Shown here: positions 35,826-46,205 of the stretch, piece by piece | Position numbering within the stretch: the stretch's first letter is position 1 | Layout: each line of letters opens with the position of its first letter | Source of the DNA: Tolypocladium sp. Sup5 PDA-1 | Taxonomy: Eukaryota > Ascomycota > Sordariomycetes > Hypocreales > Ophiocordycipitaceae | Length of the DNA: 64,000 nt | Direction of reading: 5' to 3' | NCBI GenBank assembly: GCA_000750105.3 | Contig: JPHH03000003.1 | Coordinates: 930,001-994,000, forward strand | Program-made: the position numbers and the translations under genes | The notes under the pieces: model-generated | What the model saw: the letters and a program-made list of their open reading frames with translations, nothing else | Told to the model about the DNA's origin: nothing | Database searches by the model: none

Positions 35826-36533
35826 ATGACGACTTCTCAGCTACCCGCGTACAAGCAGGACTTCCTTAAGGCGGCCATCGCCGGAGGCGCCCTCAAGTTC
35901 GGCAGCTTCGAGCTCAAGTCGAAGAGAATTTCGCCCTATTTCTTCAACGCCGGCGAATTCCACTCTGCACGCCTCGCCGGAGCCATCTCTGCCGCCTTCG
36001 CCCAGACCATCATCGACGCTCAGAAGAACATCGGCCTGGACTTTGACATTGTCTTCGGACCCGCGTACAAGGGTATCCCTCTCTGCTCGGCCATTACCAT
36101 CAAGATTGGTGAACAGGCACCCGAGAACCTGGATAAGATCTCCTACTCGTTTGATCGCAAGGAGGCCAAGGACCATGGCGAGGGCGGCAACATCGTCGGT
36201 GCCCCGTTGAAGGGCAAGAAGGTTCTTATTGTCGACGACGTCATCACTGACGGCACCGCCAAGAGAGACGCCATTGAGAAGATCCGAAAGGAGGGCGGCA
36301 TTGTCGCTGGCATTGTGGTGGCCTTGGACCGCATGGAGAAGCTCCTAGCAGCCGATAGAGATGACTCCAAGCCCGGCCCGAGTGCTATCGGCGAATTCAG
36401 GAAAGAGTTTGGCATTCCGATCTTTGCCATTCTGACGTTGGATGATATCATCGAAGGGATGCAGAGCTTTGCCTCAGAGGACGATATCAAGCGGACTGAA
36501 GAGTATCGTCAAAAGTTTAAGGCGACAGACTAA
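35826..36533 (+). CDS. ura5: Orotate phosphoribosyltransferase
   Basis: OPRTase converts orotate and PRPP to OMP in de novo pyrimidine synthesis, in the cytosol. This is a single exon of 235 residues, the usual length. The ATG at 35826 lies in a strong context (GAAAAATGAC). Visible motifs are FKLKS-like FELKSKRISPYFFNAGEF near residue 24, the DIVFGPAYKGIPL substrate loop near 75, the flexible loop FDRKEAKDHGEGG near 110, and the PRPP-binding signature KKVLIVDDVITDGTA at about 131-145. The C-terminus FAILTLDDIIEGM is typical. The protein corresponds to yeast Ura5 and bacterial PyrE. No sign of decay or transfer is seen. Confidence 0.97.
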   Translation: MTTSQLPAYKQDFLKAAIAGGALKFGSFELKSKRISPYFFNAGEFHSARLAGAISAAFAQTIIDAQKNIGLDFDIVFGPAYKGIPLCSAITIKIGEQAPENLDKISYSFDRKEAKDHGEGGNIVGAPLKGKKVLIVDDVITDGTAKRDAIEKIRKEGGIVAGIVVALDRMEKLLAADRDDSKPGPSAIGEFRKEFGIPIFAILTLDDIIEGMQSFASEDDIKRTEEYRQKFKATD

Positions 36534-36833
36534 GAAACTGAAGTTTCCCTGTAGGTATGCCGTTAGAATAGTCATATCGTCGACGTGAAAGTAGACACAT
36601 AACAAGGGGCTTGGAATCTCCTGTGTACGAACTGGCTGTTAAGGTCCCCCATGTATCGGGCACGTTGGGGACCACATCGTACGGGTATGGCAGCAAAGAG
36701 CAGCTGCATCAAACAATCCTCTTAAGGTGTGGCAATGTAGCAAGGTCACTATTGCGGAGTTGGCCGTCGATGATCAAAATCAGGCAGATATTCGACTCGC
36801 GTCATGGAGCGCCCCGTGGAGAGGCGGGTTCAA
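36534..36833. other. Convergent 3' intergenic region, ura5 / GNAT gene
   Basis: 300 bases hold both 3' flanks; nothing else is seen. Confidence 0.5.
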
Positions 36834-37957
36834 CTAGTCTTCGTTGAGGGTTACCCCCCGATAGGGGAGCTTCCGCATGACCGCAAGATCGAAGACCTTG
36901 GAAGTCAAGGGTCAGAAACTATAGACTGCAGAGGCTGGAAAGGGCTGATAGCTCACCATATCATACCAGCCATTCCCGGCAATGGCCGTTTGGCTCGGGC
37001 CGACCAGCTTGAAACCAATGCGGTAGAAGTAGACGACATGGGACTGACAAAGTACGGTTAGATGCTGCGTGCTAGTTCCCACCAAGACTCCTTACTCTTT
37101 TGCAAATGAGAGCGACCCGGTCTGCTACTGCCGACTCTTTCACGAGCTGGAGATACGACATGATGGCTCTTTGGCCGATGCCTACGCCTTGGACCTCGGG
37201 GCAGACGGCAAACGAGTGCAGGCAGAGAGTCCTGCCCGAGAACACGTGGCCGAGGGACGACGGGCGCCGCACCGACGCACCACGCCAGTCCTCAGGATAC
37301 ATCATGTCGTTGTCGGTGACGACTGGATGCTCTCCGAGGGTGGCAATGAAGTGGGCGAACATGACGCGCTTGGATCGATCACCACGGCCGGTTTCAGCCA
37401 GACGGGCATGAGGCAGCGTTGGAACCCACCAGCCCTTCGCATCGACAGGCGTGCAGGTGTTGAACAAGCCCATGCAGATGTTGCCACACTTCCTGATGCG
37501 GTATTCGATCTGATGGTGCCGGTCAAGATATGCAACTGAATGTGAACGGTGGCAGTAGCAGGATCAGGGGCAGACATACCTGGCCACTGGTTGCACCTTG
37601 CCCAGCAGCGGGGAAGGCGGCCCTCTCAAGTGCAATACATGCATCGATGTCAGACTCGATGAGAGGCGAGAGCATCGGGGCCCAGTGAAAGGGGATGACA
37701 TAGCGAATTTGCTCCTGGCGGACGAGCGCGATGTGGCTCAGGATTCGTTCCTGAAGGAGGGCTCTGCGGATGTCGACCAGCTCATCACTCTCGTCCTCGG
37801 AATCGTCGATGGCATATTCGTTCTCGGAATCATCGGAGGAATGCTCGTCAGAGCTCGTGTCCTCGAGCAAGAACGCGCGAATGGTCTGGACAGCTTCCTC
37901 AAAGTCGACCGAGTCGATGTCGTTGAGAGACGACGATCGCAGCCTGCGTGCAACCAT
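36834..37957 (-). CDS. GNAT acetyltransferase of the arylalkylamine/polyamine N-acetyltransferase type
   Basis: My exon model is 37957-37580, 37509-37096, 37043-36957 and 36896-36834, giving 313 residues. The core resembles AANAT/Paa1-like enzymes, which move acetyl from acetyl-CoA to amines. Supporting motifs are IDACIALERAAFP, EYRIRKCGNICMGLF, RVMFAHFIATLGE, RTLCLHSFAVCPEVQGVGIGQRA (acetyl-CoA loop near 230-240, with the conserved His of LHSFAV) and, in exon 3, VVYFYRIGFKLVGPSQ and GNGWYDM. Exon 4 adds VFDLAVMRKLPYR. An acidic Ser/Asp/Glu-rich insert in exon 1 (about residues 34-60) is unusual for such compact enzymes. The first intron has two candidate splicings; GTATGT with the acceptor before ATCGAATAC fits family spacing best. 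The substrate is not known. Confidence 0.82.
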
Positions 37958-40644
37958 CTTGGCTCGGCGAGGGGCGAGGATACCAAACCGAGAGGGGGCC
38001 TATACAGGCCAGGGGACAAGACTTTGGAGTTTTCAGTGATGGTGGTCGCGATATGCTCGCATCCCGAGTCCTGGCCCGGGTGGTGGCGAAATTGAGGTCG
38101 AGGATGATGAGAGAGGGAGCAGGCCAAAAGTTGTGGGCCAAGGGCAAAAGCTGCACATGGATGAAAAATAATATGTGCAGCTGCCCTTATAGAGTGGCCT
38201 GACAGCTGTCGGATGGGGCATCAACGCATTCGTGCACTCATGTGATGCTGTGGCCAGTCTCGCAGTCTGAACTGGCTGGCAGACTTGCAACTGCCTGGCA
38301 ACATCGACGTGCCCACGCACGCGAAGGAGGCTCGATGCGAACGTCGCCGTGCCACGTGCGAAGTCACCGGGGAAGCGGGTCAGGCCATGAATCAACGATG
38401 ATGTAACTTGGGGGATTAGACACAGTTGGGTTGACCGAGTGGCTTCTAGCGGTGAGGGCGTCTTGGCTAAGTTGCTTGGATAGAGTCACTTCCTCGACGT
38501 CCGCCCAACAGACGGGGCCATCAAGATATAAGTGGAGAGAGCGCCGTTCCGTGATGCACAGTGCACACACGCGAAGAGCCCATCCGATGTCTTGTCAGCC
38601 CTTGCATAGGTACCTACTTCGTACCTAGCTCAGGTACAGGTAGCCTAGGCCATAGCCCCTGAAATATGTCCCAGGGCATCGAGCCATGGACGGCAGGGAC
38701 AGCTACAGGCGGGAGCATGGCCTCTCCTCCAGTTCTGCACCTTGGCGTAGATGGACGGATTCGGATGTCTATAGAAGGACCTGGGTCTGAATCAGCCCAA
38801 GGCGTGTATGCTCCTCAAGGCTGCTAGGGTGGCTACGAAAGTCAATTGTCGCCGGAGAATACCCAAGACATCAACGTTGTTTGCACGCATGCGACTGATT
38901 ATGACGGACATTTCACTCCAGGCCGCTACGTGTAAGAGTCCCTGCCTGTCGGTCATTGATGCTAGAAACGGCACGGAATCGGACGTTTTTGAGAATGTGA
39001 CGTGTCGATTTTGGACGTCACATTCCCCGCCACCGTTGCATGATATATTGATTGATTGACCATCTCATTCCGCTCGGTGAGATGACTGTGCTCACATGCA
39101 CCATGCCGTGAGGTGCCGCGATCTGCGGGCCCCTGAGATGGTCGACACGGGACGTAGTCATCTTGTCTCTCGGCTCTCAACGCCGTGAACAGACGAGGAA
39201 TGGCCCGATGTTTGAAATTCCCCGCCCAATCACGGCTCCAACAAGTATATTGTGCCGCACCCAGTATCAGGCCACACTCGGCAGCTGTAGGAGCCTGCAC
39301 CAAGCCGTCATGCGTCGTCGAATGGAGCTTTGGGATCCAGATTGCGGCTCTGGTCCTGTCTGACGCGAATGACGGCACTGACGCATATTCGAAACTATTT
39401 AGGTCCAAAAACAACCGGCGATGTAAGCCACAGCCCTCTGAAGGGTCCATCATTCGTCTCTTACGGTGTGATTCGTACAGAACAATGATTGGGAAAGCAA
39501 CAGTCGATACACCAAGTTGGACAGAGGGATGATGGCCGTACGCAGTTACAAACAGCCCTACATATAGGGCATATCCAGAGGCAACATTCTCTCATGAACT
39601 CGAGAGACCCGGACGAGCTGGTTTGGGAGTCTTCGAAAAGAATCAGCTAACGTGTAAGTGTTATTCCAAGGGTGCTGTCTCGTGAATCTCTATGACCGCT
39701 GACTTGGGGCCTGCCATCACCATAGCATGCATTCAGTATCGGGGAGAGATATATGAGTCTGACGGCGTGAGACTCACAGGACCGACCGGCCGAGGACCCG
39801 GAGACATCCCACCGACGGACCTACGACCCACGCCGCGCCGCCCGAGCCCCGGACCTGTAACGTACGGCCGGCGAATTCTGCGGAGATCGAAATGCCTGTT
39901 CCTTCGAGTCTCGCTCGTGCTCGGACTATGGATTCCCCAGACTTGGCGAGGCTTGAGTCACCAGCAAAGATCCTGTAAACGCGTCCGAGAACATCTCATC
40001 TTCGTGACTCGGGCAGCGGAGTTGCGGAGATTGGAGCAAATTATCGGGATAGCATCGCATCCAATGCTTGTACATGCATACGCGAATCGAAAGCCGAAAG
40101 TTATCAGGCAACTCAGTTGAATGTGAGTTATATACTATCGTGAGAAATCCATTCCTTCTCTTTCAACATGCTGAGAGCGACATAGGGAGCTATATGTTTC
40201 AACAATGAACCTCCTGGGTCAATAACTTGGCACTGCTGTGACGTGCCGCTACACCACCCTGAGTGGCTTTCAGGTCCAGGAAATCATGCCAATTTCAGAG
40301 ATACATTTGAGATGGTACTGTCGGATAGACCGGTTGACTCGGCAGCCCCTTGGGCAGCCACATTACATTGATGACTCGGATGTCTGTATTCAGAGACGGT
40401 GGCTAGAGACATTCTTCCTTAGAAGAATGAAGCCTCGTTGGATTGATGACTCGAGGTCAATAGGGGCTGCTAGGGGCCGCTAGGGGCTACAATTGAAGTC
40501 AGACGCCACTAACACACACACACAGCCAACGCTGGATAGGGGCAACAGCTGGATAGGGGTCACGGGGACTACAGTTGAAAGGATAAAGGGAATCCCTTTT
40601 CCAGGCTCCCTGGGCAGCTGAGAGAGGGACACAGATACACATAT
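37958..40644. other. 2.7-kb gene-free region upstream of the GNAT gene
   Basis: No supported gene is present. The words AGGTACCTAC and TACCTAGCTCAGGTAC at about 38608-38640 form imperfect palindromes. Short degenerate direct repeats (CTGGATAGGGG at 40530 and 40549; GGGGCTGCTAGGGGCCGCTAGGGGCTAC at about 40463-40490) occur just before the pseudogene. Transposon-coding sequence is not recognisable. Confidence 0.45.
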
Positions 40645-42002
40645 CAATTGATCACACATTCATTGGGATTCGGGCCTCGCTCATAGCGATAGGTACTGTC
40701 TCGCACCATATTGCGGCATCCTGTATCGCAAGCTGGCCGGTTGACGATGACTCAAAGAGGCCGTCCTTCATCGAGCTTGACAGCATTGACCTCAACCACT
40801 ATATCGAGTGGTGAGCCGTCAACCCTTCAGAAGTCTACGATGACATCCTCAAAAGTGCCCTTCAAGCTCAGCTTGATACCAAGTTTTCCCATCAGGAGAC
40901 TTGCCCTTTATGGCGAGTGGTTGTTCTGCAGCAAGACGCATCCAGAGCTTGGAGGTTATATTCACTTGTAATCGCCCAATTTTTGACGGCATGGGCAATT
41001 GTTGCACGAGATGCTTCTTAACTTCTTCAATGCACCACTAGGCGACGATGAGCCGCCTGTCTGGAGAGATCACATCCTCACGATCACGGACACGAGCCTC
41101 AAGTTTCCACCGTCCCAGGAGAAGATGTCCAAGTACCCCCTATCCATGGGCTACACAATCGGAACGCTATGAAAAGAGCTCAAGCCACAGACGCTACAGT
41201 TGAGCTCTGGTACAATGGCAACCTGGGTGCCGATCCAGATGTTGCCACACAAGACTCAGCTTCGAACTATTTCGGTCGAGAACCACACGCTCCAGAACGT
41301 GCTCGTGGCTTGCCGCAGGCACAAGACGACATTAACAGGACCACTGCACAGCATTATCCTGATTTCTCTCTCCTCACAGCTACCAGCAGGCCAGGCGCCT
41401 GGATTCCAGGGCCAAACAGCAATCAACATGGGACTTTTCACTCCTTCGAAGCCACCAGGCTATCCACACCTTGAGCCTCGCAAGACAATGGGAGTCATTA
41501 TTTCCGCCATGGAGCATGCGTTCGACAAGGGTCTCGTTGCCAGAGTCAGAAGCCAAGTTAACAGCTCACCGCCTTGTATTGACGGCAGAGCGAGTCTGGA
41601 AGGTCTCGTCTGGTCCGTTGCCGTCACGACGCGCGAAGAGCTTCGCAAGACGCTAGATATGGGCGTCAAGGATAACCTCATCGGTGTAATGGGATTGATA
41701 CCGGACTGGAGACCCTTGCTGAGAGACCGGGCCAAGAGGCCACGATCGGTAGGCTGGCTGCTGAGCAACCTCGGCGTCCTTGATGGAGCGCCCGGGAATG
41801 GGGACTGGAGAATCAGGCATCATTCTCGATATGTGCTGAAGTATCGGGCGCTGCCATTCACATCCGTCCCATAGCCGTGAAGGGACGAGATTTGCGCATC
41901 GATTTTACCTGGCAAGAGGACGTGGTCGATGATGGGCTTGGGGGGCGGCTTGTTCGCGATGTTCAGGATTGGCTGGCACATGTCGGGGAGAAGCAACAAT
42001 AA
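40645..42002 (+). pseudogene. Alcohol acetyltransferase (AATase, condensation-like fold) remnant
   Basis: Protein-like text runs through three frames on one strand. Segments are DDSKRPSFIELDSIDLNHYIEW, then TGA at 40812-40814; ILKSALQAQLDTKFSHQETCPLWRVVV; a degenerate PIFDGMG motif (the HxxxDG active-site region, with its His lost by a frame change); LHEMLLNFFNAPLGDDEPPVW; TGA at 41170-41172 inside what should be LWKELKP; then a clean frame to 41874 with ACRRHKTTLTG, LEPRKTMGVIISAMEHAFD, LVWSVAVTTREELRK, DNLIGVMGLIPDW and GWLLSNLGVLDG, which are typical of this family. A further frameshift near 41840 leads to SGAAIHIRPIAVKG and LAHVGEKQQ with TAA at 42000-42002. Two nonsense codons and at least three frame changes mean it cannot make the enzyme. 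The 5' limit is approximate. Confidence 0.85.
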
Positions 42003-42957
42003 GGACTTAGGAGCGTCGACGAATTAACGATTTCATTGCTGTACTCGTAGGTCAACCCCGATAGCATGGCACCTTTACTGCTGAGATACCATTTTTCGGA
42101 GCCGAGGATGGCCACGATGACGGGTGCAATGCTGCCTGGAGCCCAGAGGTGACCATGCAACACCCAGACAAAGTGGCGCTCCAGCCGGGACTGGGCTCGG
42201 TCACTATATCTGTACTCAGAGTCTCAGAGACCGATGCCTCTTTTTGCCGTATTAGGTTCCAAGGTTGGAGGCGTTCACGGCTGAGTGTAAGTAGCAGTAG
42301 TAATGCTTCGGCCGTCTTCGCCGACGTTCGACTGCATGCTCTGCCAACGGGGGCGAATGCAACCTCGCTTGCAGAGGCAAATGCTTGGAGGGGACGAGAC
42401 GGCCGTGTAAGCCGACTGGCAGCCTAGCAGCGCAGCACCGTATTCGGAATATCACACCTGCCTTATGTGTCTGATGCGTGGAGTAGGTGGTTGACCTGGG
42501 ATCTGGAACAGCCGTCAGCAGCGCTTCCTGAAGATACCTAGGTAGCAAACAAACAAACAAAACAAAACAAAGAAGCTTAACCAACAAGCAGCCACAGCGG
42601 CTGCCGATAGGTATGGAGTCCACTGAGCGCTGAGCAGTGGAGCCTGGAGGTGTTCACGCCAGGCTGCCTCTGTCGTCACCGCCCTCCGAAACACCACCTG
42701 GGCTGCCCCTCCAGCGCCCCTCTTCCGCTCCTTCCCGGCCTGCCAGCTTCGGACCTTCCTTCAGCCACACCTCTGGAGGCAGCATCTTCGACCTTTCACC
42801 ACCAACTCTGCCCTTGCATCCTCTTTCATCCGCGCCCGCCTGGACAAAATTCTTGGGGCCTGAGGTGCTGGTTACCATCTCGCCGGCCAATTCGAGATCC
42901 CTCTGTCACTTCACCCTCCGTCGCCCGTCCCAAACAGACGCGCCCACCAACGCAGCA
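42003..42957. promoter_or_regulatory. Intergenic region and C/T-rich leader upstream of ddi1
   Basis: An A-rich AAACAAACAAACAAAAC run lies at about 42547-42571. From about 42660 the sequence is C/T-rich, as in a leader, up to the ddi1 start. No gene is supported here. Confidence 0.5.
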
Positions 42958-44402
42958 ATGTAAGCTACCCATCATGACCTCGCGATCCTGGCACCTGGCC
43001 GAGAGCTAACCGCAGGATCCTCGCAGGCGCGTCACCCTCAACATCTTCAATCCCCAGGCAGGGGACCAGGACAGCCTGCTGAACCTGGAAATTTTCCCTG
43101 ACATGACCATTTCCATCCTGCGCGAGTCCGTCCACGCCGAAACCAACGTCCCCCCTACCTCGCAACACATCTACCACAACGGCCGCCTGATTTCGGATGA
43201 TACCAAGACGATGGAGCAGCTGCAGATCGCTGACGGCGACATGCTGGCAGTCCACGTAAGAGAGACACGGGGGAGCACCGCTGCTCCAGCACAAGCACCA
43301 CGCCCTCAGGCGCGGGCACCGCCCCCGGCGCAGCCTCGGCCGCGCCAGGGCGGTGACAACGACCCCGAGCTGGTGCGCCTTCAGGTTCTCGGTGACCCGG
43401 CGTTGAGGCAGCAGCTTCAAAGGCAGCATCCGGAGCTCGCGGCTGCCGTGGAGGACCCGGCGCGGTTTGCCGGCATACTGCAGGACGCCCAAGATCGTGA
43501 ACGACGGGAACGGCTCGAGAGGCAGCGCGAGATTGAAAGGCTGAACGATGACCCTTTCAACATTGACAACCAGAGGAAGATTGAGGACATGATCCGCCAA
43601 GAGAGGGTCATGGAGAACTTGCAGAATGCGATGGAGCACAACCCCGAAGGTAAGCAGACAGGCTCGCCTCCAGGCTCGCAAGACTAACAGCTTTCCCCCA
43701 GTATTCGGAAGAGTCCACATGCTCTACGTCAACGTGGAGGTAAACGGCCACAAGGTCAAGGCATTCGTGGACTCTGGAGCGCAGGCTACCATCATCTCGC
43801 CCTCATGCGCCGAGGCGTGTGGCATTATGCGACTCGTCGACACTAGGTTCGCTGGCGTTGCACGCGGGGTGGGTACGGCCAACATCATCGGCCGCGTACA
43901 CTCTGCACAGATAAAGATTGGAGGTCTGCACTTGCCCTGCAGCTTCACTGTCATGGAGGGCAAAAGCACGGACCTGCTGCTTGGCCTGGACATGCTGAAG
44001 CGGTATCAGGCCACCATCGACCTGGCCAAGGACAAGCTGATCATCCAGGGCGAGGAGGTGCCGTTCCTCGGAGAGGCGGAAATCCCGAAAGACGAGGAAG
44101 CTGCCGCGGCGCAGGAGCCTACGATACCTGGCCCTGCAGGCACCACCATCGGGCAACGGTCTGGCGTTGTCCTGCCACCTGAAGGGGCACAGCAGCCTAC
44201 GCAACCACAGTCAGCAGCCAACCCGCCGGTACAGCCATCGGCACCGGCGCCCCAAGCCCAAGCCGCAGCGGCCACGCCAAACGTGACGCCGGCGCACATC
44301 GACGCCCTCATGGCCATGGGTGCCAGCAGAGCGGAAGCAATCCAGGCACTCCAGGCAGCCGAGGATAATGTGGACGTGGCAGCGGGTCTGATCTGGGAAT
44401 GA
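42958..44402 (+). CDS. ddi1: DDI1 ubiquitin shuttle with retropepsin-like protease domain
   Basis: Exons are 42958-42959, 43027-43649 and 43702-44402, giving 441 residues. The first coding exon is just AT. The intron 42960-43026 (GTAAGC...CGCAG) separates it from the G that completes the start codon, followed by RVTLNIFNP. Reading the ATG unspliced hits TAA at once. Domains are a ubiquitin-like domain at 1-76 (SILRESV, HNGRLISDD, LQIADGDML), a helical DDI domain at about 120-205, the retroviral-type aspartyl protease with catalytic DSGA at 232-235 and LLLGLDMLKRY, and a C-terminal UBA (about 398-441, IDALMAMGASRAEAIQALQAAEDNVDVAAGLI). DDI1 brings ubiquitinated clients to the proteasome and cleaves heavily ubiquitinated proteins. 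It is convergent with rrp8. Confidence 0.95.
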
Positions 44403-44690
44403 GCAAGCGATGGACCATACAGGGCAAAAACGCATAGGATGGGCCGTTGGCCTGGGACGTCCCGGGTGGTAATGACGCGATGCATGTGCGCTGGTTTTTT
44501 GGTTTTTTTGAGGGGCGCAATATGGAAAGCTGGCGGTCGCAGAAACATAGACGAGAGCCCGCTATGGATGAATATACCGTATGAGCATTTCTCTCGATTT
44601 GAACGTCGTCAATTAGCCTAGATCTATGTGACGTGATGATAGTACCTATCAATACTCCATCATCGTTGAGCAAATACACCCTTTCCCGCT

Positions 44691-46205
44691 TTAACGAATC
44701 TTGTAGACGCAGGGCTTGAGGATGGCCGCCTCGTTCGCATCCGCCTTGTCGTCATCCCCCTCCTCGTCCCGCTTGGGAGCAAAGCCCTTCTTACCCCTTG
44801 GTGGCGCATCCTGCGGCTTGGCCCCCTTGCCCTTGGTGGGCGACGCCCCCTTGGTAAAGTGCATCTTGACAAACATCCTGTTCGACAGGTCCACCGCTTC
44901 TTTACGCTCCCCCTGGAGCACGAAGCCCCTCTTCCTCAGCGCTTCCACAAACGCCGAGACGTCCGTCTCGCGGCGCCGGTCCTCCATGCCATCCACTTCG
45001 ACGGCTAGGTCCTCGCCGTGGAGGGCGTCGTCCCCGGCGGCGGCCTTGCCGGCCTTTTTGGCGGCGGCCTTCTTGCGGTTGCCGACGCTGTGGTCGACGG
45101 GGGCGTGCTTGCTGCGGACGGGGCCGAAGCGGCTCTTGATCTCGGCGACCCAGAGCTCGCCCTTCCAGTGGAGGATGCGGTAGGCCTCCTCGACGAAGTC
45201 GATCCAGTTGGTGCCCATGAGGGCGAGGCAGAAGATGGCGACGTTGACGGAGCCGTCTTCGAGGGGCAGGTTGGCGATGTCGGCCTTTGTGACGAGCGGG
45301 CTGGGGCTCTGGAGGTCGTAGCTCTTGACGTCGAGCCGGAGCTTGGCCTTGTCGGCCTGGAGAGACTCCGCTAGCCTAGCATCGCCACAGCCCAGGTCCG
45401 CGATTGTGCAGTTGCCCGTCGTCCGGGGCAGCGGAGTCCTCACGCGCTGCGTGGGCGGCGCGCCGGGCTTGCCCCTGCCGGGAGGCTTCACCTTGGCCCT
45501 AGCCCTGATGTCCCCGAGGAAGCTGTCGACGGGGTTCTCCGGCCAGACCTTGACCTGCCGCCGGAAGCCCTCGTGGTACTCGTCGAACATCTCGGGGGAC
45601 TCCTGGAAGAGGCCGAAGGCTTCTTCGGAGGGCCGGGTGTAGAGGGTCTCGTTCAGGTGGCGGAACCGCGCGGAGACGAGCTTCTCTCTCATGGAGGCTT
45701 GCAGAGGGGTGAGTTTGGCGGGTTGGGGTGGCATAGGGAGTTGAGATTTGGTGACAGCAGCGGATGTTGCAGGAGGTGCTGTTGATTCCGCCTCATCTGC
45801 GGCCTCGACAGGTTGAGATGCTTGCTTCTTCTTTTCCTTTTGCTTCTTTTTCTTGTCGTTCTTGTCCTTGGCCCCCTGGTTTACCTCACCGGGAGCCTCA
45901 CTCTTCTTCTTCTCAGCCGGCTTCTCACCATGCGCCTCCTTCCCACTCTTTCCTTTCCCGTCCGCATCCTTTTTCTGCCGCTTGGCAGCCTTATCCTTCT
46001 TCGGCCCATCGTTCTTCTTCGCTTTCTTGCCCTCCACGACAGACTCGTACAGGTCAGCGACGTTGGACGCCGTGACGTCCTCGGTGGCAGCAGCGCCGGC
46101 ACGTTTCCGTTTCCTGGACTTTGCGCCAGCAGGCCCACTCGCTGGCAAGGCCTTCTCGGCCTTGAGGCCGTCGGCAGAGACCGACCAGCCTGGAACGGCA
46201 AACAT
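44691..46205 (-). CDS. rrp8: RRP8, 25S rRNA adenine N1-methyltransferase
   Basis: This is a single exon of 504 residues. I use the ATG at 46205 (MFAVPGWSVSAD), in context CAAAATG; the frame extends upstream only to a TTG. RRP8 places m1A on large-subunit rRNA in the nucleolus. Residues 20-170 are a lysine-rich, low-complexity nucleolar-type extension with KKKQKEKKK runs. The catalytic Rossmann-like domain follows, with MREKLVSARFRHLNETLYT, the SAM-binding motif TIADLGCGDARLAES (about 262-278), LEDGSVNVAIFCLALMGTNW and ILHWKGELWVAEIKSRF, all conserved in the family. The C-terminus is again basic. Gene order with ddi1 is tail-to-tail, 288 bases apart. Confidence 0.95.
   Translation of the reverse strand: MFAVPGWSVSADGLKAEKALPASGPAGAKSRKRKRAGAAATEDVTASNVADLYESVVEGKKAKKNDGPKKDKAAKRQKKDADGKGKSGKEAHGEKPAEKKKSEAPGEVNQGAKDKNDKKKKQKEKKKQASQPVEAADEAESTAPPATSAAVTKSQLPMPPQPAKLTPLQASMREKLVSARFRHLNETLYTRPSEEAFGLFQESPEMFDEYHEGFRRQVKVWPENPVDSFLGDIRARAKVKPPGRGKPGAPPTQRVRTPLPRTTGNCTIADLGCGDARLAESLQADKAKLRLDVKSYDLQSPSPLVTKADIANLPLEDGSVNVAIFCLALMGTNWIDFVEEAYRILHWKGELWVAEIKSRFGPVRSKHAPVDHSVGNRKKAAAKKAGKAAAGDDALHGEDLAVEVDGMEDRRRETDVSAFVEALRKRGFVLQGERKEAVDLSNRMFVKMHFTKGASPTKGKGAKPQDAPPRGKKGFAPKRDEEGDDDKADANEAAILKPCVYKIR

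Noticed and set aside
38425..38475. TTGACCGAGTGGC, resembling the 5' part of a tRNA-Ser or tRNA-Leu
   Set aside because: No matching acceptor stem, anticodon arm or T-loop follows at the right distance.
40810..40830. GTGAGC...TTCAG as an intron removing the first stop of the acetyltransferase remnant
   Set aside because: It would be about 20 bases, too short to splice, and other lesions would remain.
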